Of a stretch of 18,841 nucleotides of DNA, positions 6,796-15,391 are shown piece after piece (position 1 is the stretch's first letter; each line of letters opens with the position of its first letter). The notes below the pieces were generated by a model, which saw only the letters and a list, made by a program, of their open reading frames with translations, was not told the DNA's origin and made no database searches. The DNA is from an uncultured bacterium (GTDB lineage Bacteria; Bacillota; Clostridia; Lachnospirales; Anaerotignaceae). The position numbers and the translations under genes were made by a program. The DNA lies in assembly GCA_905214825.1 (NCBI GenBank), contig CAJMNV010000020.1, positions 1 to 18,841 of the forward strand, read 5' to 3'.

Positions 6796-7862
6796 TATTT
6801 TGCCCCCTTTCCATGTTTATGTAGGGATACTTTGTATTGCAAGAAAAATTCACTTCCCAGTACAAAGAACAATATAATCGCTTGAATCATGTCTGCAACC
6901 GCAGCAGGTACACTCATAGAAATCTGTATGTAGCTACTACCTTGTACCAAAATCGCAAATACAGAACAAACAAACAATGTCGCAATGGCATTCAATCCAG
7001 AAAGCCATGTAGTTGTAATTGCAGTAAAACCATAGTTTGCAGATAATGCAGATGAAAGTGTTTTTTCCACAGCAGATGCTTGAATCATACCAGTCAAACC
7101 ACAAAGTCCGCCAGAAAGCAGCATAGAAATAATAATAATACCAGAAATATTCATACCTGCATATTTTGCTGTTTGCACACTTTCGCCCACAACTGAAATT
7201 TCAAAGCCTTTTTTTGTATGGTTTATTAAGAGATATACCAAAACTACCAATACCAATGCAATGATCCAACCAATATGCACACCACCTACAGAAGGCAAAA
7301 CTGCATTTTGTGGAAAATCTGCCACCTTTGGAAAACCTTGTGAATTTGGGTCTTTCCAAGGACCATATTGCAAGTACGTGACAAATTTTATGGCAATATA
7401 ATTTAACATCAGTGTAAAAATAGTTTCATTCGTTCCCATTTTTGCCTTAAATATTGCAGGAATAAATGCCCATATACCACCAGCAACCATAGCAGCCACC
7501 GCCATACAAACAAGCATCAATGGTTGTGGTAAATTTGTAAAGAGAGCAACCGCAGATGCCGCAAAAGCCCCCATCATAATTTGCCCTTCTCCGCCAATGT
7601 TCCAAAACTTCATTTTAAATGCTACCAGTATCCCTAATGAAGTAATGATAAGCGGAACCGCTTTTAATACTGTCTGACGCAGACGTGTCACACTCCCCAA
7701 AGCACCACTTATCATAGAAGAAAATACCTCAATCGGGTTATAGCCCAAAATGGCAATGACCAATCCGGCAAATACCAAAGAAAGGACAACGGATATGATA
7801 CGAATGAGAATTACTTTGTTTTTTGGCGTATCTTCTCGTTTAGTAATTTTCAGAAAATTCAT
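6795..7862 (-). CDS. BMP-family (nucleoside) ABC importer, permease 1
   Basis: This 355-aa permease (COG4603-like, as NupP/YufP) has a basic cytoplasmic N-terminus and about ten hydrophobic segments. Family landmarks are the region KMKFWNIGGEGQIMMGAFAA (about 83-102), the stretch GTNETIFTLMLNYIA (about 145-159), and the coupling loop GFEISVVGESVQTAKYAGMN. It pairs with the second permease to form the membrane channel. It overlaps the ATPase gene by 4 nt (ATGA) and the next permease by 1 nt, which points to fixed stoichiometry through translational coupling. No defects are visible. Confidence 0.9.
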   Translation of the reverse strand: MNFLKITKREDTPKNKVILIRIISVVLSLVFAGLVIAILGYNPIEVFSSMISGALGSVTRLRQTVLKAVPLIITSLGILVAFKMKFWNIGGEGQIMMGAFAASAVALFTNLPQPLMLVCMAVAAMVAGGIWAFIPAIFKAKMGTNETIFTLMLNYIAIKFVTYLQYGPWKDPNSQGFPKVADFPQNAVLPSVGGVHIGWIIALVLVVLVYLLINHTKKGFEISVVGESVQTAKYAGMNISGIIIISMLLSGGLCGLTGMIQASAVEKTLSSALSANYGFTAITTTWLSGLNAIATLFVCSVFAILVQGSSYIQISMSVPAAVADMIQAIILFFVLGSEFFLQYKVSLHKHGKGAK

Positions 7863-9382
7863 GATGTTTCACCTTCCTTTTTTGCCGTACCACCTCCCAT
7901 CAACAAACCAATATCCTCTTTAGTCATGGTATCCGGATCAACGATACCTCTCATCTGTCCGCCGCAGAATACCATAATTCTGTCACACAATGCCATCAGT
8001 ACGTCCAAATCTTCCCCAATGAACAATACTCCTACACCATTTTTCTTTTGTTCATTCAGCAAATCATAAATTTTGTAAGATGCCCCAATATCCAAACCAC
8101 GAGCAGGATAAGCCGTAATCAATATTTTAGGATTAGAATCAATTTCACGTCCCAAAAGCACTTTTTGTATATTCCCACCAGAGAGTTTTTTGATGGGATA
8201 ATGGATATGTGGTGTGAGAATTTCCAATTCCTCTATCAAACGTTCTGCTTTTTCTGCCGCTTCTTTTCTATGTAGAAAAATACCTTTTTGGTTACGATAA
8301 TCTTTCAGCATGATATTATGTACCATATCCATAGAGCCTACCAATCCCATACCCAAACGGTCTTCTGGAATAAAGCCCATACGAATACCCAAACGGATAA
8401 TATCGCCAGGTGATTTTCCAAGAATGTTTTCGTTTTCAAAAAATATACGACCTTTTTCCGCAGGCAAAAGCCCAGCAATGGTTTCACAAATTTCTTTTTG
8501 TCCACTACCTGCTACACCTGCTACACCAAGTATTTCACCACCATGCAGTGTAAATGAAATATCTTGTAATGCATGTTTATTTTCTTTTGTAGATACATAC
8601 AATCCATCTACACGCAAAAGTTCTTCTGATTGTTGGCAAATGGGTTTTTCCAATTCCAAATCCACTTTTTTGCCTACCATCATTTCTACCAAATGATTGA
8701 CAGCAACATTTTTTGTTTCCACAGTTTCGATAGACTGTCCACGACGCAGTACCGTGATACGATCAGAAATTTCCAAAACTTCATTCAATTTATGGGTTAT
8801 GATAATAATGGCACAACCCTTTTCTTTCATGTTTCGCAAAATTGTAAAAAGACGCTTAATTTCCTGTGGTGTGAGAACCGCTGTGGGTTCATCCAAAATC
8901 AGAATTTTTGCACCACGATACAGTACTTTTATAATTTCCAATGTCTGCTTTTCACCAACAGACATTTGGTACACCTTCTTATCCGGCTTAATGTCCAAAC
9001 CATATTGGTCACAAATTTTTTGCATATCTTTGGAAAGCTGTTTGCCATGAATCATTCCACCCTTGCTTCCCAGTATCATATTTTCCTTGGCCGAAAGCAC
9101 TTCCACTAATTTGAAATGTTGATGTATCATACCAATACCCAATGCGATAGAGTCCTTTGGGGAGGCAAATTCTATGGGTTGTCCATAAATAGAAATAGAG
9201 CCACTGTCTGGGGTATAAATCCCAGACAGCATGCTCATCAATGTACTTTTCCCTGCACCATTTTCTCCCAATAATGCATGTATCTCACCGTTATACACAG
9301 TCAGATTTACATTTTCATTTGCCTTTACGGACCCGAAAGCCTTGGAAATATTTTTCATTTCGATTGCTTTTGTAGGTTCCAT
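7859..9382 (-). CDS. BMP-family (nucleoside) ABC importer, ATP-binding protein
   Basis: This 507-aa protein has two fused ATPase domains, as in the sugar/nucleoside (RbsA-like) importers. The first domain carries a Walker A GENGAGKST (39-47), a signature-like MSVGEKQ, and a Walker B ILILDEPTA. The second has the usual degenerate Walker A (VAGSGQKE), an intact signature LSGGN, and an altered Walker B (ITAYPARGLD), so ATP hydrolysis is probably carried by one composite site, as is normal for this class. The start at 9382 has AGGAG about 10 nt upstream and follows the binding-protein gene by 27 nt. It energises the two permeases encoded next to it; in Bacillus the matching gene is nupO/yufO. Confidence 0.93.
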   Translation of the reverse strand: MEPTKAIEMKNISKAFGSVKANENVNLTVYNGEIHALLGENGAGKSTLMSMLSGIYTPDSGSISIYGQPIEFASPKDSIALGIGMIHQHFKLVEVLSAKENMILGSKGGMIHGKQLSKDMQKICDQYGLDIKPDKKVYQMSVGEKQTLEIIKVLYRGAKILILDEPTAVLTPQEIKRLFTILRNMKEKGCAIIIITHKLNEVLEISDRITVLRRGQSIETVETKNVAVNHLVEMMVGKKVDLELEKPICQQSEELLRVDGLYVSTKENKHALQDISFTLHGGEILGVAGVAGSGQKEICETIAGLLPAEKGRIFFENENILGKSPGDIIRLGIRMGFIPEDRLGMGLVGSMDMVHNIMLKDYRNQKGIFLHRKEAAEKAERLIEELEILTPHIHYPIKKLSGGNIQKVLLGREIDSNPKILITAYPARGLDIGASYKIYDLLNEQKKNGVGVLFIGEDLDVLMALCDRIMVFCGGQMRGIVDPDTMTKEDIGLLMGGGTAKKEGETS

Positions 9383-9409
9383 CGGTGAGTCACTCCTGTT
9401 GTTTGTTCC

Positions 9410-10537
9410 TTAGTTATTTGTGCCTGCGGCACCTTTTACCAAATAGTCAATGCTCCAAATACCAGCTCTGTCCAAAACTTCGCCTTCTGGAACAACCAAG
9501 TTTCCTGCATTGTCATAGATAGGACCTGCGAATACGTCAAATTCTCCTGCTTCCATTTTTGCTTGTACTTCTTCTACCTTTGCTTTTGCCTCAGGACTTA
9601 CCAAATCGCTCATAGGAGCCAAATCTACATAACCATCTGCCATGTTGCCATAATAGGAAACTGTTTTAAATGTACCATCAATGATGGATTCAATAGTAGG
9701 AATGAGGAATTTGTCATGATGCCAAATAGGTGCTGTCAAAAATGCCTTAGGTGCTGCATCGGGGTTTGCCAAGTTATAACCAATAGCATATGCCCCTGCT
9801 GCTTCTGCTGCAATCTGAGGTCCGGTAGAGTCACAATGCTGTGCCATTACGTCACAACCTTGTGCCAACAAAGATTCTGCTGCTGCTTTTTCATTTGCAG
9901 GGTCATTCCAACTATTGATATAAACAACATTTACTTCTGCATCAGGATTTACAGACTGTACCCCCAATGTAAATGCGTCAATACCAATCAAAACTTCTGT
10001 ATAAGGATATGCCGCAACATAGCCGATTTTGTTGCTTTTTGTCTGCATACCTGCAATAATACCAGACAAATATCTAGGCTCTTCCATAGCCCCAAAATAA
10101 TTTGCAAAGTTTGTGTCATTCATTTTGTTACCAGAAAAATGCAAGAATGTTACTTCTGGATGTTCTGCTGACAATTCTTCTAAAGCATCCATATAGCCAA
10201 AGCTAGTACCTACGATAATAGAAGCCCCATTGTCAATCATATTCAGTGCATTTGTTTTTACAGCTTGTTTATCTTCCGCTACACTTTCTGCTGTAAGGAT
10301 TTCTACTTTATCGCCAAAGTATTCTTTTACTGCTTCTGTACCTTGGTTTTGTGCTTGTGTGTAACCACCATCATTTTTAGAGCCAATGTAAATAAAACCT
10401 ACTGTTGTCACATCTTCTGCTGTTTTTGTAGTTTCTTCACCTTCTGCTGGTGCTTTTTCACCACCGCAACCTGCCAGTGCTGTCATTGTCATAGTTGCTG
10501 CCAAAGCCAATGCAGCAAATTTCTTGAATCTTTTCAT
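9410..10537 (-). CDS. BMP-family substrate-binding lipoprotein
   Basis: This 375-aa protein is the extracellular binding component. It has a classic lipoprotein signal: basic MKRFKK, a hydrophobic core and the lipobox LAGC with the modified Cys at 24, then an acidic linker (about 25-47). The mature part shows BMP/PnrA features: VGFIYIGSKNDGGYTQAQ (about 50-67), the AVKEYFGD region, a GTSFGYMD segment and the late LTAPIWHHDKFLIP. Family members bind purine nucleosides. The start at 10537 is set by AAGGAGA and the signal peptide; the frame open to 10642 is untranslated leader. As the first gene of the operon it is followed by the ATPase after 27 nt. Its identity as a BMP lipoprotein is firm, its ligand inferred. 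Confidence 0.93.
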   Translation of the reverse strand: MKRFKKFAALALAATMTMTALAGCGGEKAPAEGEETTKTAEDVTTVGFIYIGSKNDGGYTQAQNQGTEAVKEYFGDKVEILTAESVAEDKQAVKTNALNMIDNGASIIVGTSFGYMDALEELSAEHPEVTFLHFSGNKMNDTNFANYFGAMEEPRYLSGIIAGMQTKSNKIGYVAAYPYTEVLIGIDAFTLGVQSVNPDAEVNVVYINSWNDPANEKAAAESLLAQGCDVMAQHCDSTGPQIAAEAAGAYAIGYNLANPDAAPKAFLTAPIWHHDKFLIPTIESIIDGTFKTVSYYGNMADGYVDLAPMSDLVSPEAKAKVEEVQAKMEAGEFDVFAGPIYDNAGNLVVPEGEVLDRAGIWSIDYLVKGAAGTNN

Positions 10538-10593
10538 ACATACTCTCCTTTTCCTTTTTCCAATATACATAATGATAAAGTAATGGTAATCTA

Positions 10594-10619
10594 TTGCAAC
10601 GCCATTTTTGGCGTAACAA
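10594..10619 (-). promoter_or_regulatory. Hairpin in the 5' leader of the importer operon
   Basis: ACGCCA and TGGCGT (10599-10604, 10609-10614) form a perfect 6-bp stem with a four-base loop, extended by TTG/CAA across a 2x2 internal loop. No T-run follows on the - strand, so it is not a terminator. It may stabilise the mRNA or bind a regulator. Confidence 0.4.
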
Positions 10620-10725
10620 TCACAAAATAAAAACAATAACACTTTTCTGTTTTTGAATCATCATCACAGAACATTCAATATTTTGTATGTATACTGTTTT
10701 TTCTATACAAATATTGTGCAATATC

Positions 10726-10762
10726 ATTATACGATGGTCTTTTTATAAAGTAAATGGTCTTT
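10726..10762 (-). promoter_or_regulatory. Importer operon promoter with 20-bp-spaced direct repeats
   Basis: On the - strand a perfect TATAAT (10731-10726) has TTTACT 17 nt upstream (10754-10749). AAAGACCAT occurs twice, at 10762-10754 and 10742-10734, with start-to-start spacing of exactly 20 nt. One copy abuts the -35 box and the other lies in the spacer, as expected for an operator. No purine riboswitch or PurBox was seen. Confidence 0.55.
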
Positions 10763-11220
10763 ATAGAATTACCACTTTTTTGTGATAATTGAATAAAAAG
10801 AATAGAAAAAAATATTTTCAGATATATTTTTTTTAGATAATACAAATATGATACCAAGTAAAAAATTTTTATAATATAACACCACAAGTAAATATAATTC
10901 TATTGGATTTCTTGTTATGTCCATTATGTCTTTCAGTGGTGCAGACCCAGAAATAGAAAAATTTCTTTATAACATTTTCACAAAATTGATCATGTATAAA
11001 TTAGAAAAGCCAGTGTCAAAATAACGCCGGCTTTTGTTTTATTCCAAAAAATAAAGTATAAAATAAATTGTGTCTATTTTTTATAATATTGATTTAAATG
11101 TACACATTACATATAAAGTCATGTTGTCCATTTTTTAAAAGATAATTTTCTGATATTCAAGAAAAGCTCATCGAACCATTTGATTTATATCATTTTCTTT
11201 CTATAAAATGTAGACACTCA
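10763..11220. other. Long AT-rich intergenic region without a convincing gene
   Basis: Apart from the terminator-like hairpin at 11005-11040 this stretch holds no supported gene. A 35-codon + strand ORF at 10917-11024 has no ribosome site and may be the end of a lost gene. I see no promoter, transposon end or repeat in the remainder. Confidence 0.5.
11005..11040. terminator. Terminator-like hairpin in the intergenic region
   Basis: AAAAGCCAGTG (11005-11015) pairs with CGCCGGCTTTT (11025-11035) with one A-C mismatch and one G-U, loop of 9 nt, and TTTTGTTTT follows on the + strand. In the - direction it could end fliB transcripts, 180 nt after that gene. On the + strand there is no obvious gene for it. 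Confidence 0.55.
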
Positions 11221-12504
11221 TTATTCACTAAGTAAAATCATCATATATGCCAAAGAAGAACTTTCATTTTTAAAAAATAAATCATTTAATTCCTTAGTTG
11301 TGTTTTTATCATGCAACACCGTGCGAGCAATGAATAATATTGCCTCGAATAACATATCTTTTGGATTAGAAACATCTTCCTCACAACTTATAATTGATAC
11401 AAAACGAATTAAACTATAAATATTACAAAAACTCACATAACCTTTCCATAAATTTTCTTTAGAAGATAAATCAGGAAATTTGCAACTGAAAAAAACAGCT
11501 ACCATTATATTTTCAAAAAAATACTCTGTATCGCCAAAATTCTTGTAAAAATTTTCTTTATATTTTTTATAGAGTGCTGTATTCCCACAAATAGTTGTAT
11601 AACCTTGTTCACTTTTTTGAATATTAACCAATAATTTATCCAAAATTTTTTTTTGATATGCTTGCAGCACTTCATTTTGCGATATCATATTGGGGTGTAG
11701 GAATGTTTGTAGATTCTGCAAAAGATATTTTTTTACCGTTTCATCTGTTGTTTGCATCAAATTTGCAGATATTTCCACAATATCTTGACTTTCTATGATT
11801 GCTTTTGTTTCTATGCACCACTTTTCTGCTCCAACAGCATCTAATGGTAACTTTTGCAAAAAAATTCCCATTAACAAAATACGTTGTCCCATAGAAAAAC
11901 GTCTATCTTGCAATAAATCAATACATAAAGAGCGTATTTCTTGGAAATAAAGGTAAGGTGAAGATGGTGCAAGCTCTATGACTTTTTGTCGATGTTTTGG
12001 CAACTCCCCTAAAACAAAATCAACGCCTTCTGGTAAATTCCATAAAAGCTCTAATACCGCTTCACAGGAAATATTTAAATCATGTTCTTCATAACCAGAA
12101 TATTCATAACTTTTGTTACGAGGAAATGTTTTACATATTGTAGGTAATATCTCATATCCACATTCCATTTGTAATCTACAAAGACCATCTTCTGTAAATA
12201 ATGGACAATGATTATTTTTATTACAAAGTATTTCTGCATATAAATTCTCACCTTGCCCATTTTTTATTTTATGTAATCCCTGTTTGATTTGTTGATTTAA
12301 CTGTTCAGAACCATGCTGGTCTTTCATAGTCAAATAATCTTTTCTATTCATCGTAATTCTCCAACCAGTACAACATGTAAACTTACAATTTTGTGCAGTA
12401 CATTTGAAGTCATCATAGTATTTTGGACGCAAGCTATAATCGATGTCTATTGTTTTGTAGTTTTTCACTGTTTTTTTATTTGATTTGTTATATGTATTTG
12501 CCAT
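11221..12504 (-). CDS. fliB: FliB-family Cys-rich protein (putative protein lysine N-methylase)
   Basis: The N-terminal part carries the Cys pattern of the FliB/YkgJ family: Cys35, Cys40, Cys44 and Cys45 in FKCTAQNCKFTCCTGW, then Cys94, Cys100, Cys109, Cys115 and Cys124 in the CPLF-DGLC-Q-CG-LPTICKTFPR block. These Cys residues probably bind a metal or an Fe-S cluster. FliB of Salmonella methylates flagellin lysines, but many Clostridia carry homologues away from flagellar genes and their targets are unknown. The C-terminal 250 residues are helical and variable. The start at 12504 (427 aa) is preferred because AAGG lies 9 nt before it; an ATG at 12522 has no ribosome site. No flagellar gene is visible here, so the flagellin role is uncertain. 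Confidence 0.8.
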   Translation of the reverse strand: MANTYNKSNKKTVKNYKTIDIDYSLRPKYYDDFKCTAQNCKFTCCTGWRITMNRKDYLTMKDQHGSEQLNQQIKQGLHKIKNGQGENLYAEILCNKNNHCPLFTEDGLCRLQMECGYEILPTICKTFPRNKSYEYSGYEEHDLNISCEAVLELLWNLPEGVDFVLGELPKHRQKVIELAPSSPYLYFQEIRSLCIDLLQDRRFSMGQRILLMGIFLQKLPLDAVGAEKWCIETKAIIESQDIVEISANLMQTTDETVKKYLLQNLQTFLHPNMISQNEVLQAYQKKILDKLLVNIQKSEQGYTTICGNTALYKKYKENFYKNFGDTEYFFENIMVAVFFSCKFPDLSSKENLWKGYVSFCNIYSLIRFVSIISCEEDVSNPKDMLFEAILFIARTVLHDKNTTKELNDLFFKNESSSLAYMMILLSE

Positions 12505-12552
12505 AAAATACAACCTTCCCATCTATGTTTTTTATCCAACATCTTTTGTTGT

Positions 12553-12581
12553 ATTGTATCATGCATATATTATTTAATCAA
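12553..12581 (-). promoter_or_regulatory. Promoter of the FliB-family gene
   Basis: On the - strand TTGATT (12581-12576) and TACAAT (12558-12553) are 17 nt apart, 48 nt before the chosen start codon. Confidence 0.6.
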
Positions 12582-12677
12582 TGTGCATTTCCCCAAAAAT
12601 TTTTTATCTTTTCATCTATAATCATATATTGTCCAAAATCTGAAAAATATGCACTACAACTGGTTTGTAAAAAATGA

Positions 12678-12706
12678 TTGACAAAAAGATAATTGACGTT
12701 TAATCT
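12678..12706 (+). promoter_or_regulatory. Likely promoter of the TPP-riboswitch transcript
   Basis: TTGACA at 12678-12683 is a perfect -35 box. The best -10 at 17-nt spacing is the weak TAATCT (12701-12706). It is correctly placed just upstream of the aptamer. Confidence 0.45.
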
Positions 12707-12730
12707 ATATTTAGTTACCAATATTTACAA

Positions 12731-12811
12731 ATACTAGGGGTGCTTCATTGCTGAGAAGGTAAATGCCTAACCCTCAACCTGATTTGGATAATGCCAACGA
12801 AGGGAAGTAAC
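12731..12811 (+). ncRNA. TPP riboswitch (THI element)
   Basis: The hallmark blocks of the thiamine pyrophosphate aptamer are all present in order: GGGGTGC (12737-12743), GCTGAGA (12750-12756), ACCCTCAACCTGAT (12770-12783), GGATAATGCCAACG (12786-12799) and AGGGAAGTA (12801-12809). TACT at the 5' side and AGTA at the 3' side close P1. A terminator follows at 12824, so high TPP should stop transcription before the M20 gene. Confidence 0.96.
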
Positions 12812-12823
12812 ATTGTGTTTTAG

Positions 12824-12851
12824 GTGCTTTCCGATGTGAAAGCACTTTTTT
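12824..12851 (+). terminator. Expression-platform terminator of the TPP riboswitch
   Basis: GTGCTTTC (12824-12831) and GAAAGCAC (12838-12845) form a perfect 8-bp stem with a 6-nt loop followed by six T. It lies between the aptamer and the downstream start codon. Confidence 0.88.
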
Positions 12852-12875
12852 ATCACGCAGAAAGGAATGGTAGAT

Positions 12876-14042
12876 ATGGCTGCAAAAGAAATTCAAAAAC
12901 TGGCTGAAAACTATTTAGATGAACAAGTAGATGTTTTGAAACGTTTTGCAATGATTGATTGTGAATCAAAAGATATAGCAGGCAACCGAAAAGTGGTTGA
13001 CATTGCTCGTGAAATATTATCTGGTATCAAAGGCATAACGCTGGAAGAAATGTTTTTTGAAGAAACAGGTGTACATTTAATTGCACGCATCAAACCTGAA
13101 AATCCTAACGGAAAAATTGTATTAAATGCCCATCTGGATACTGTTTTTCCATCAGGTTTTGCCGAAAAATATCCTCCTTTTGTAGATGATGAAAACTGGC
13201 TACATGGTCTTGGTGTAGGAGACTGCAAGGCTGGTTTTGTTGTTCCTGCTTATGCTTTGAAAATTGCTTCTGCACTGGGGATACTTCCCAACAAAGAAAT
13301 TATTATGATTTACAGTTGTGATGAAGAAATTGGTTCTATCACCGGTAGAGAGGTTTTTGAAAAAGTAGCTGTTGGTGCAGAATGTGCCTATATTTTTGAA
13401 AGTGCAGTAAAAACAGAAAATGGCTATGGCGTTGTCAATGAAAGACGTGGTGTGATATTGGGTGAACTGGATATCAAAGGTGTAGAAGCACATGCAGGTG
13501 GTGCATATCTAGATGGACATAGTGCAAATAAAGAACTGGCACATAAAATATTGAAACTTTATAGCTTTAATGATTATGATAGACAAATTTATTATAACGC
13601 TGCCCCTATCTCTGGTGGTCGTCCCAATGGTGTTGTGGCAGGAGATGCACACATGGGATTTTGCTGTGCAGGTCTTCCCACAAACGATTCTTTTGCAGAA
13701 GCACAAGCAAACATTGACTCTTTGGCAAAATACAATGAAGACCCCATATGTGAAACAACCGTAAGCCACAGAATACTATTTCCCGCTTTGGAAAAAAGTG
13801 AAATGAGTGTGAAAGCATTTAAAATTGCAAAAAAAGCTGGAGATATTTTGGGTATTACTATGGAAGAAACAGCCGAACCAACAGCCACAGATGCAAACTG
13901 GTTTTGCTATTACGGTGTGCCTGCTGTTGATGGCTTTGGACCTGTACAGTATGGTATGCACACCACAGAAGAAAAAGTATACATTCCTACCATACAAGAG
14001 AAAACAGCATTATTTGCTGTCATGCTTTCCATTATGGAATAA
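12876..14042 (+). CDS. TPP-riboswitch-controlled M20 metallohydrolase
   Basis: This 388-aa protein is an M20/ArgE-DapE-CPG2-type di-zinc amidohydrolase. Metal and catalytic residues are visible: His86 and Asp88 in NAHLDTVFP, bridging Asp116 in GVGDCKAG, catalytic Glu150 and Glu151 in SCDEEIGS, a dimerisation-domain His206 in EAHAGG, and a late His in MHTTEEKV. No signal peptide is present, so it acts in the cytoplasm. The start at 12876 is chosen because AAAGGA lies 9 nt upstream; the ATG at 12867 overlaps that site. The substrate is not known. The TPP riboswitch ahead of it suggests thiamine metabolism, and YlmB of Bacillus, a thiamine-pyrimidine salvage hydrolase, is of the same superfamily, so a similar deformylase or a related amidase is a reasonable inference. 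Confidence 0.9.
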   Translation: MAAKEIQKLAENYLDEQVDVLKRFAMIDCESKDIAGNRKVVDIAREILSGIKGITLEEMFFEETGVHLIARIKPENPNGKIVLNAHLDTVFPSGFAEKYPPFVDDENWLHGLGVGDCKAGFVVPAYALKIASALGILPNKEIIMIYSCDEEIGSITGREVFEKVAVGAECAYIFESAVKTENGYGVVNERRGVILGELDIKGVEAHAGGAYLDGHSANKELAHKILKLYSFNDYDRQIYYNAAPISGGRPNGVVAGDAHMGFCCAGLPTNDSFAEAQANIDSLAKYNEDPICETTVSHRILFPALEKSEMSVKAFKIAKKAGDILGITMEETAEPTATDANWFCYYGVPAVDGFGPVQYGMHTTEEKVYIPTIQEKTALFAVMLSIME

Positions 14043-14062
14043 ACATTTATTCAGCACGTGAT

Positions 14063-14100
14063 AAAAGGCAGTATGATTTTTATTCACACTGCCTTTTTTT
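14063..14100. terminator. Shared terminator between the M20 gene and panD
   Basis: AAAAGGCAGT (14063-14072) and ACTGCCTTTT (14088-14097) form a 10-bp stem that extends by three pairs past a mismatch; seven T follow the GGCAGT arm's partner on the + strand and TTTT on the - strand. It lies between converging genes. Confidence 0.85.
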
Positions 14101-14132
14101 ACTTTTCAATCAAAATATTATTTTCAAACCAT

Positions 14133-14528
14133 TTATATATCCATATCTTCCAATCTACCATGTTTTTCATATCTGGTCACACGTTGTATTTGATTATTTT
14201 CATCTACAAACACCACTTTTGGCGGGTTATCTTTGCTTTCCTCTAATGTCATGTGTGCATAACACATAATGATAATTTTATCCCCTTTTTGCACACATCG
14301 TGCAGCCGCACCGTTTAAACAAATCATGCCACTGCCTCTTTTTCCTGCAATGGTATATGTTTCAAATCGTTCTCCATTATTCACGTCCACAATCTGTACT
14401 TTTTCATACTCTTGTATACCAGAGGCTTCCAACAAATCTTCATCAACTGTAATACTGCCTACATAATCTAACGCTGCCTGTATCACAGTTGCTCTATGAA
14501 TTTTTCCCTTTAACATATGTAAATACAT
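14133..14528 (-). CDS. panD: Aspartate 1-decarboxylase
   Basis: This pyruvoyl enzyme makes beta-alanine from aspartate for pantothenate synthesis. The 131-aa proenzyme has every key residue at the family position: Lys9, the self-cleavage site Gly24-Ser25 in DYVGSITVD (Ser25 becomes the pyruvoyl group), Arg54, Tyr58 in FETYTIAG and the NGAAAR motif. The start at 14528 is set by a perfect AGGAGG 6 nt upstream; the frame runs on to 14543 but that ATG overlaps the ribosome site. It begins one base after the panC stop codon, so it is the last gene of the pan operon and probably translationally coupled. A shared terminator follows at 14063-14100. Confidence 0.96.
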   Translation of the reverse strand: MYLHMLKGKIHRATVIQAALDYVGSITVDEDLLEASGIQEYEKVQIVDVNNGERFETYTIAGKRGSGMICLNGAAARCVQKGDKIIIMCYAHMTLEESKDNPPKVVFVDENNQIQRVTRYEKHGRLEDMDI

Positions 14529-14529
14529 T

Positions 14530-15378
14530 TTATGCCTCCTCAAATATGAAATTATCGATCAATCTTGTTTTTCCAATATAAACTGCTATTGCAATCAATA
14601 CAGAACCTTTCATTTCATGCACAATGTCCATTGTTTTGGCATCTACTGCTTTTACATAATCAATTTTTGCCAAAGGTTCTTTTTCAATATATTGTTGCAT
14701 TTCCTTGATAATGTTATCTGCTGATTTTTCTCCATCTTCCGCCATTTTTCTGCCCAAAAACACTGCCTGGCTTAATACCAATGCTGCTTGTCTTTCTTTT
14801 GCATTTAGATATGTATTTCTGGAGCTTTTTGCAAGCCCATCTGCTTCACGTACAATCGGGCAACTGATAATTTGTATATCAAAATTCAAATCTTGTACCA
14901 TTTGTTTGATAATCGCAAGTTGTTGTGCATCTTTTTGTCCAAAGTAAGCTTTATCTGGTTGCACAATATGGAACAACTTTGTCACAACAGTACATACCCC
15001 TCGAAAATGAATGGGTCTTGTTCTTCCACATAATTCTTTTGTCAATCCATGCATATCCACAAATGAACAAAAGCTTTCTGTATACATTTCACTTGCTTCT
15101 GGATTGAAAATGACAGTTGCTCCTGCCACCTCACACAATTTTGCATCTTTTGCCAAATCTCTTGGATAGCTTTCCAAATCTTCATTGGGGCCAAATTGTG
15201 TTGGATTTACAAAATCACTTACCACAACTCTATCATTTTCTGCAACGGCTTTGACAATTAAGCTTTTGTGCCCTTCGTGTAAAAAACCCATTGTTGGCAC
15301 AAGCCCAACAGACAAGCCTTCTTTTTTCCATGCTTTTACAAGTGTTCTGATTTCTTCTATTGTTTTGATAATCTGCAT
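14530..15378 (-). CDS. panC: Pantothenate synthetase
   Basis: This cytoplasmic ligase joins pantoate and beta-alanine with ATP to give pantothenate. The 282-aa length is usual. The nucleotide-binding HIGH-like motif is HEGH (34-37) within [10 protein letters not shown], and the second ATP-loop motif is [11 protein letters not shown] near residues 183-193; GQKDAQQ and [12 protein letters not shown], both typical of PanC, are also present. The start has AAAGGAAG upstream. The gene lies 13 nt after panB and ends one base before panD starts. With panB, panD and the panG-like gene it completes the route from ketoisovalerate and aspartate to pantothenate. Confidence 0.96.
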   Translation of the reverse strand: MQIIKTIEEIRTLVKAWKKEGLSVGLVPTMGFLHEGHKSLIVKAVAENDRVVVSDFVNPTQFGPNEDLESYPRDLAKDAKLCEVAGATVIFNPEASEMYTESFCSFVDMHGLTKELCGRTRPIHFRGVCTVVTKLFHIVQPDKAYFGQKDAQQLAIIKQMVQDLNFDIQIISCPIVREADGLAKSSRNTYLNAKERQAALVLSQAVFLGRKMAEDGEKSADNIIKEMQQYIEKEPLAKIDYVKAVDAKTMDIVHEMKGSVLIAIAVYIGKTRLIDNFIFEEA

Positions 15379-15391
15379 ATTACATCTTCCT

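Noticed and set aside
10538..10733. Purine riboswitch in the importer leader
   Set aside because: No purine aptamer core could be found; only a simple hairpin is present.
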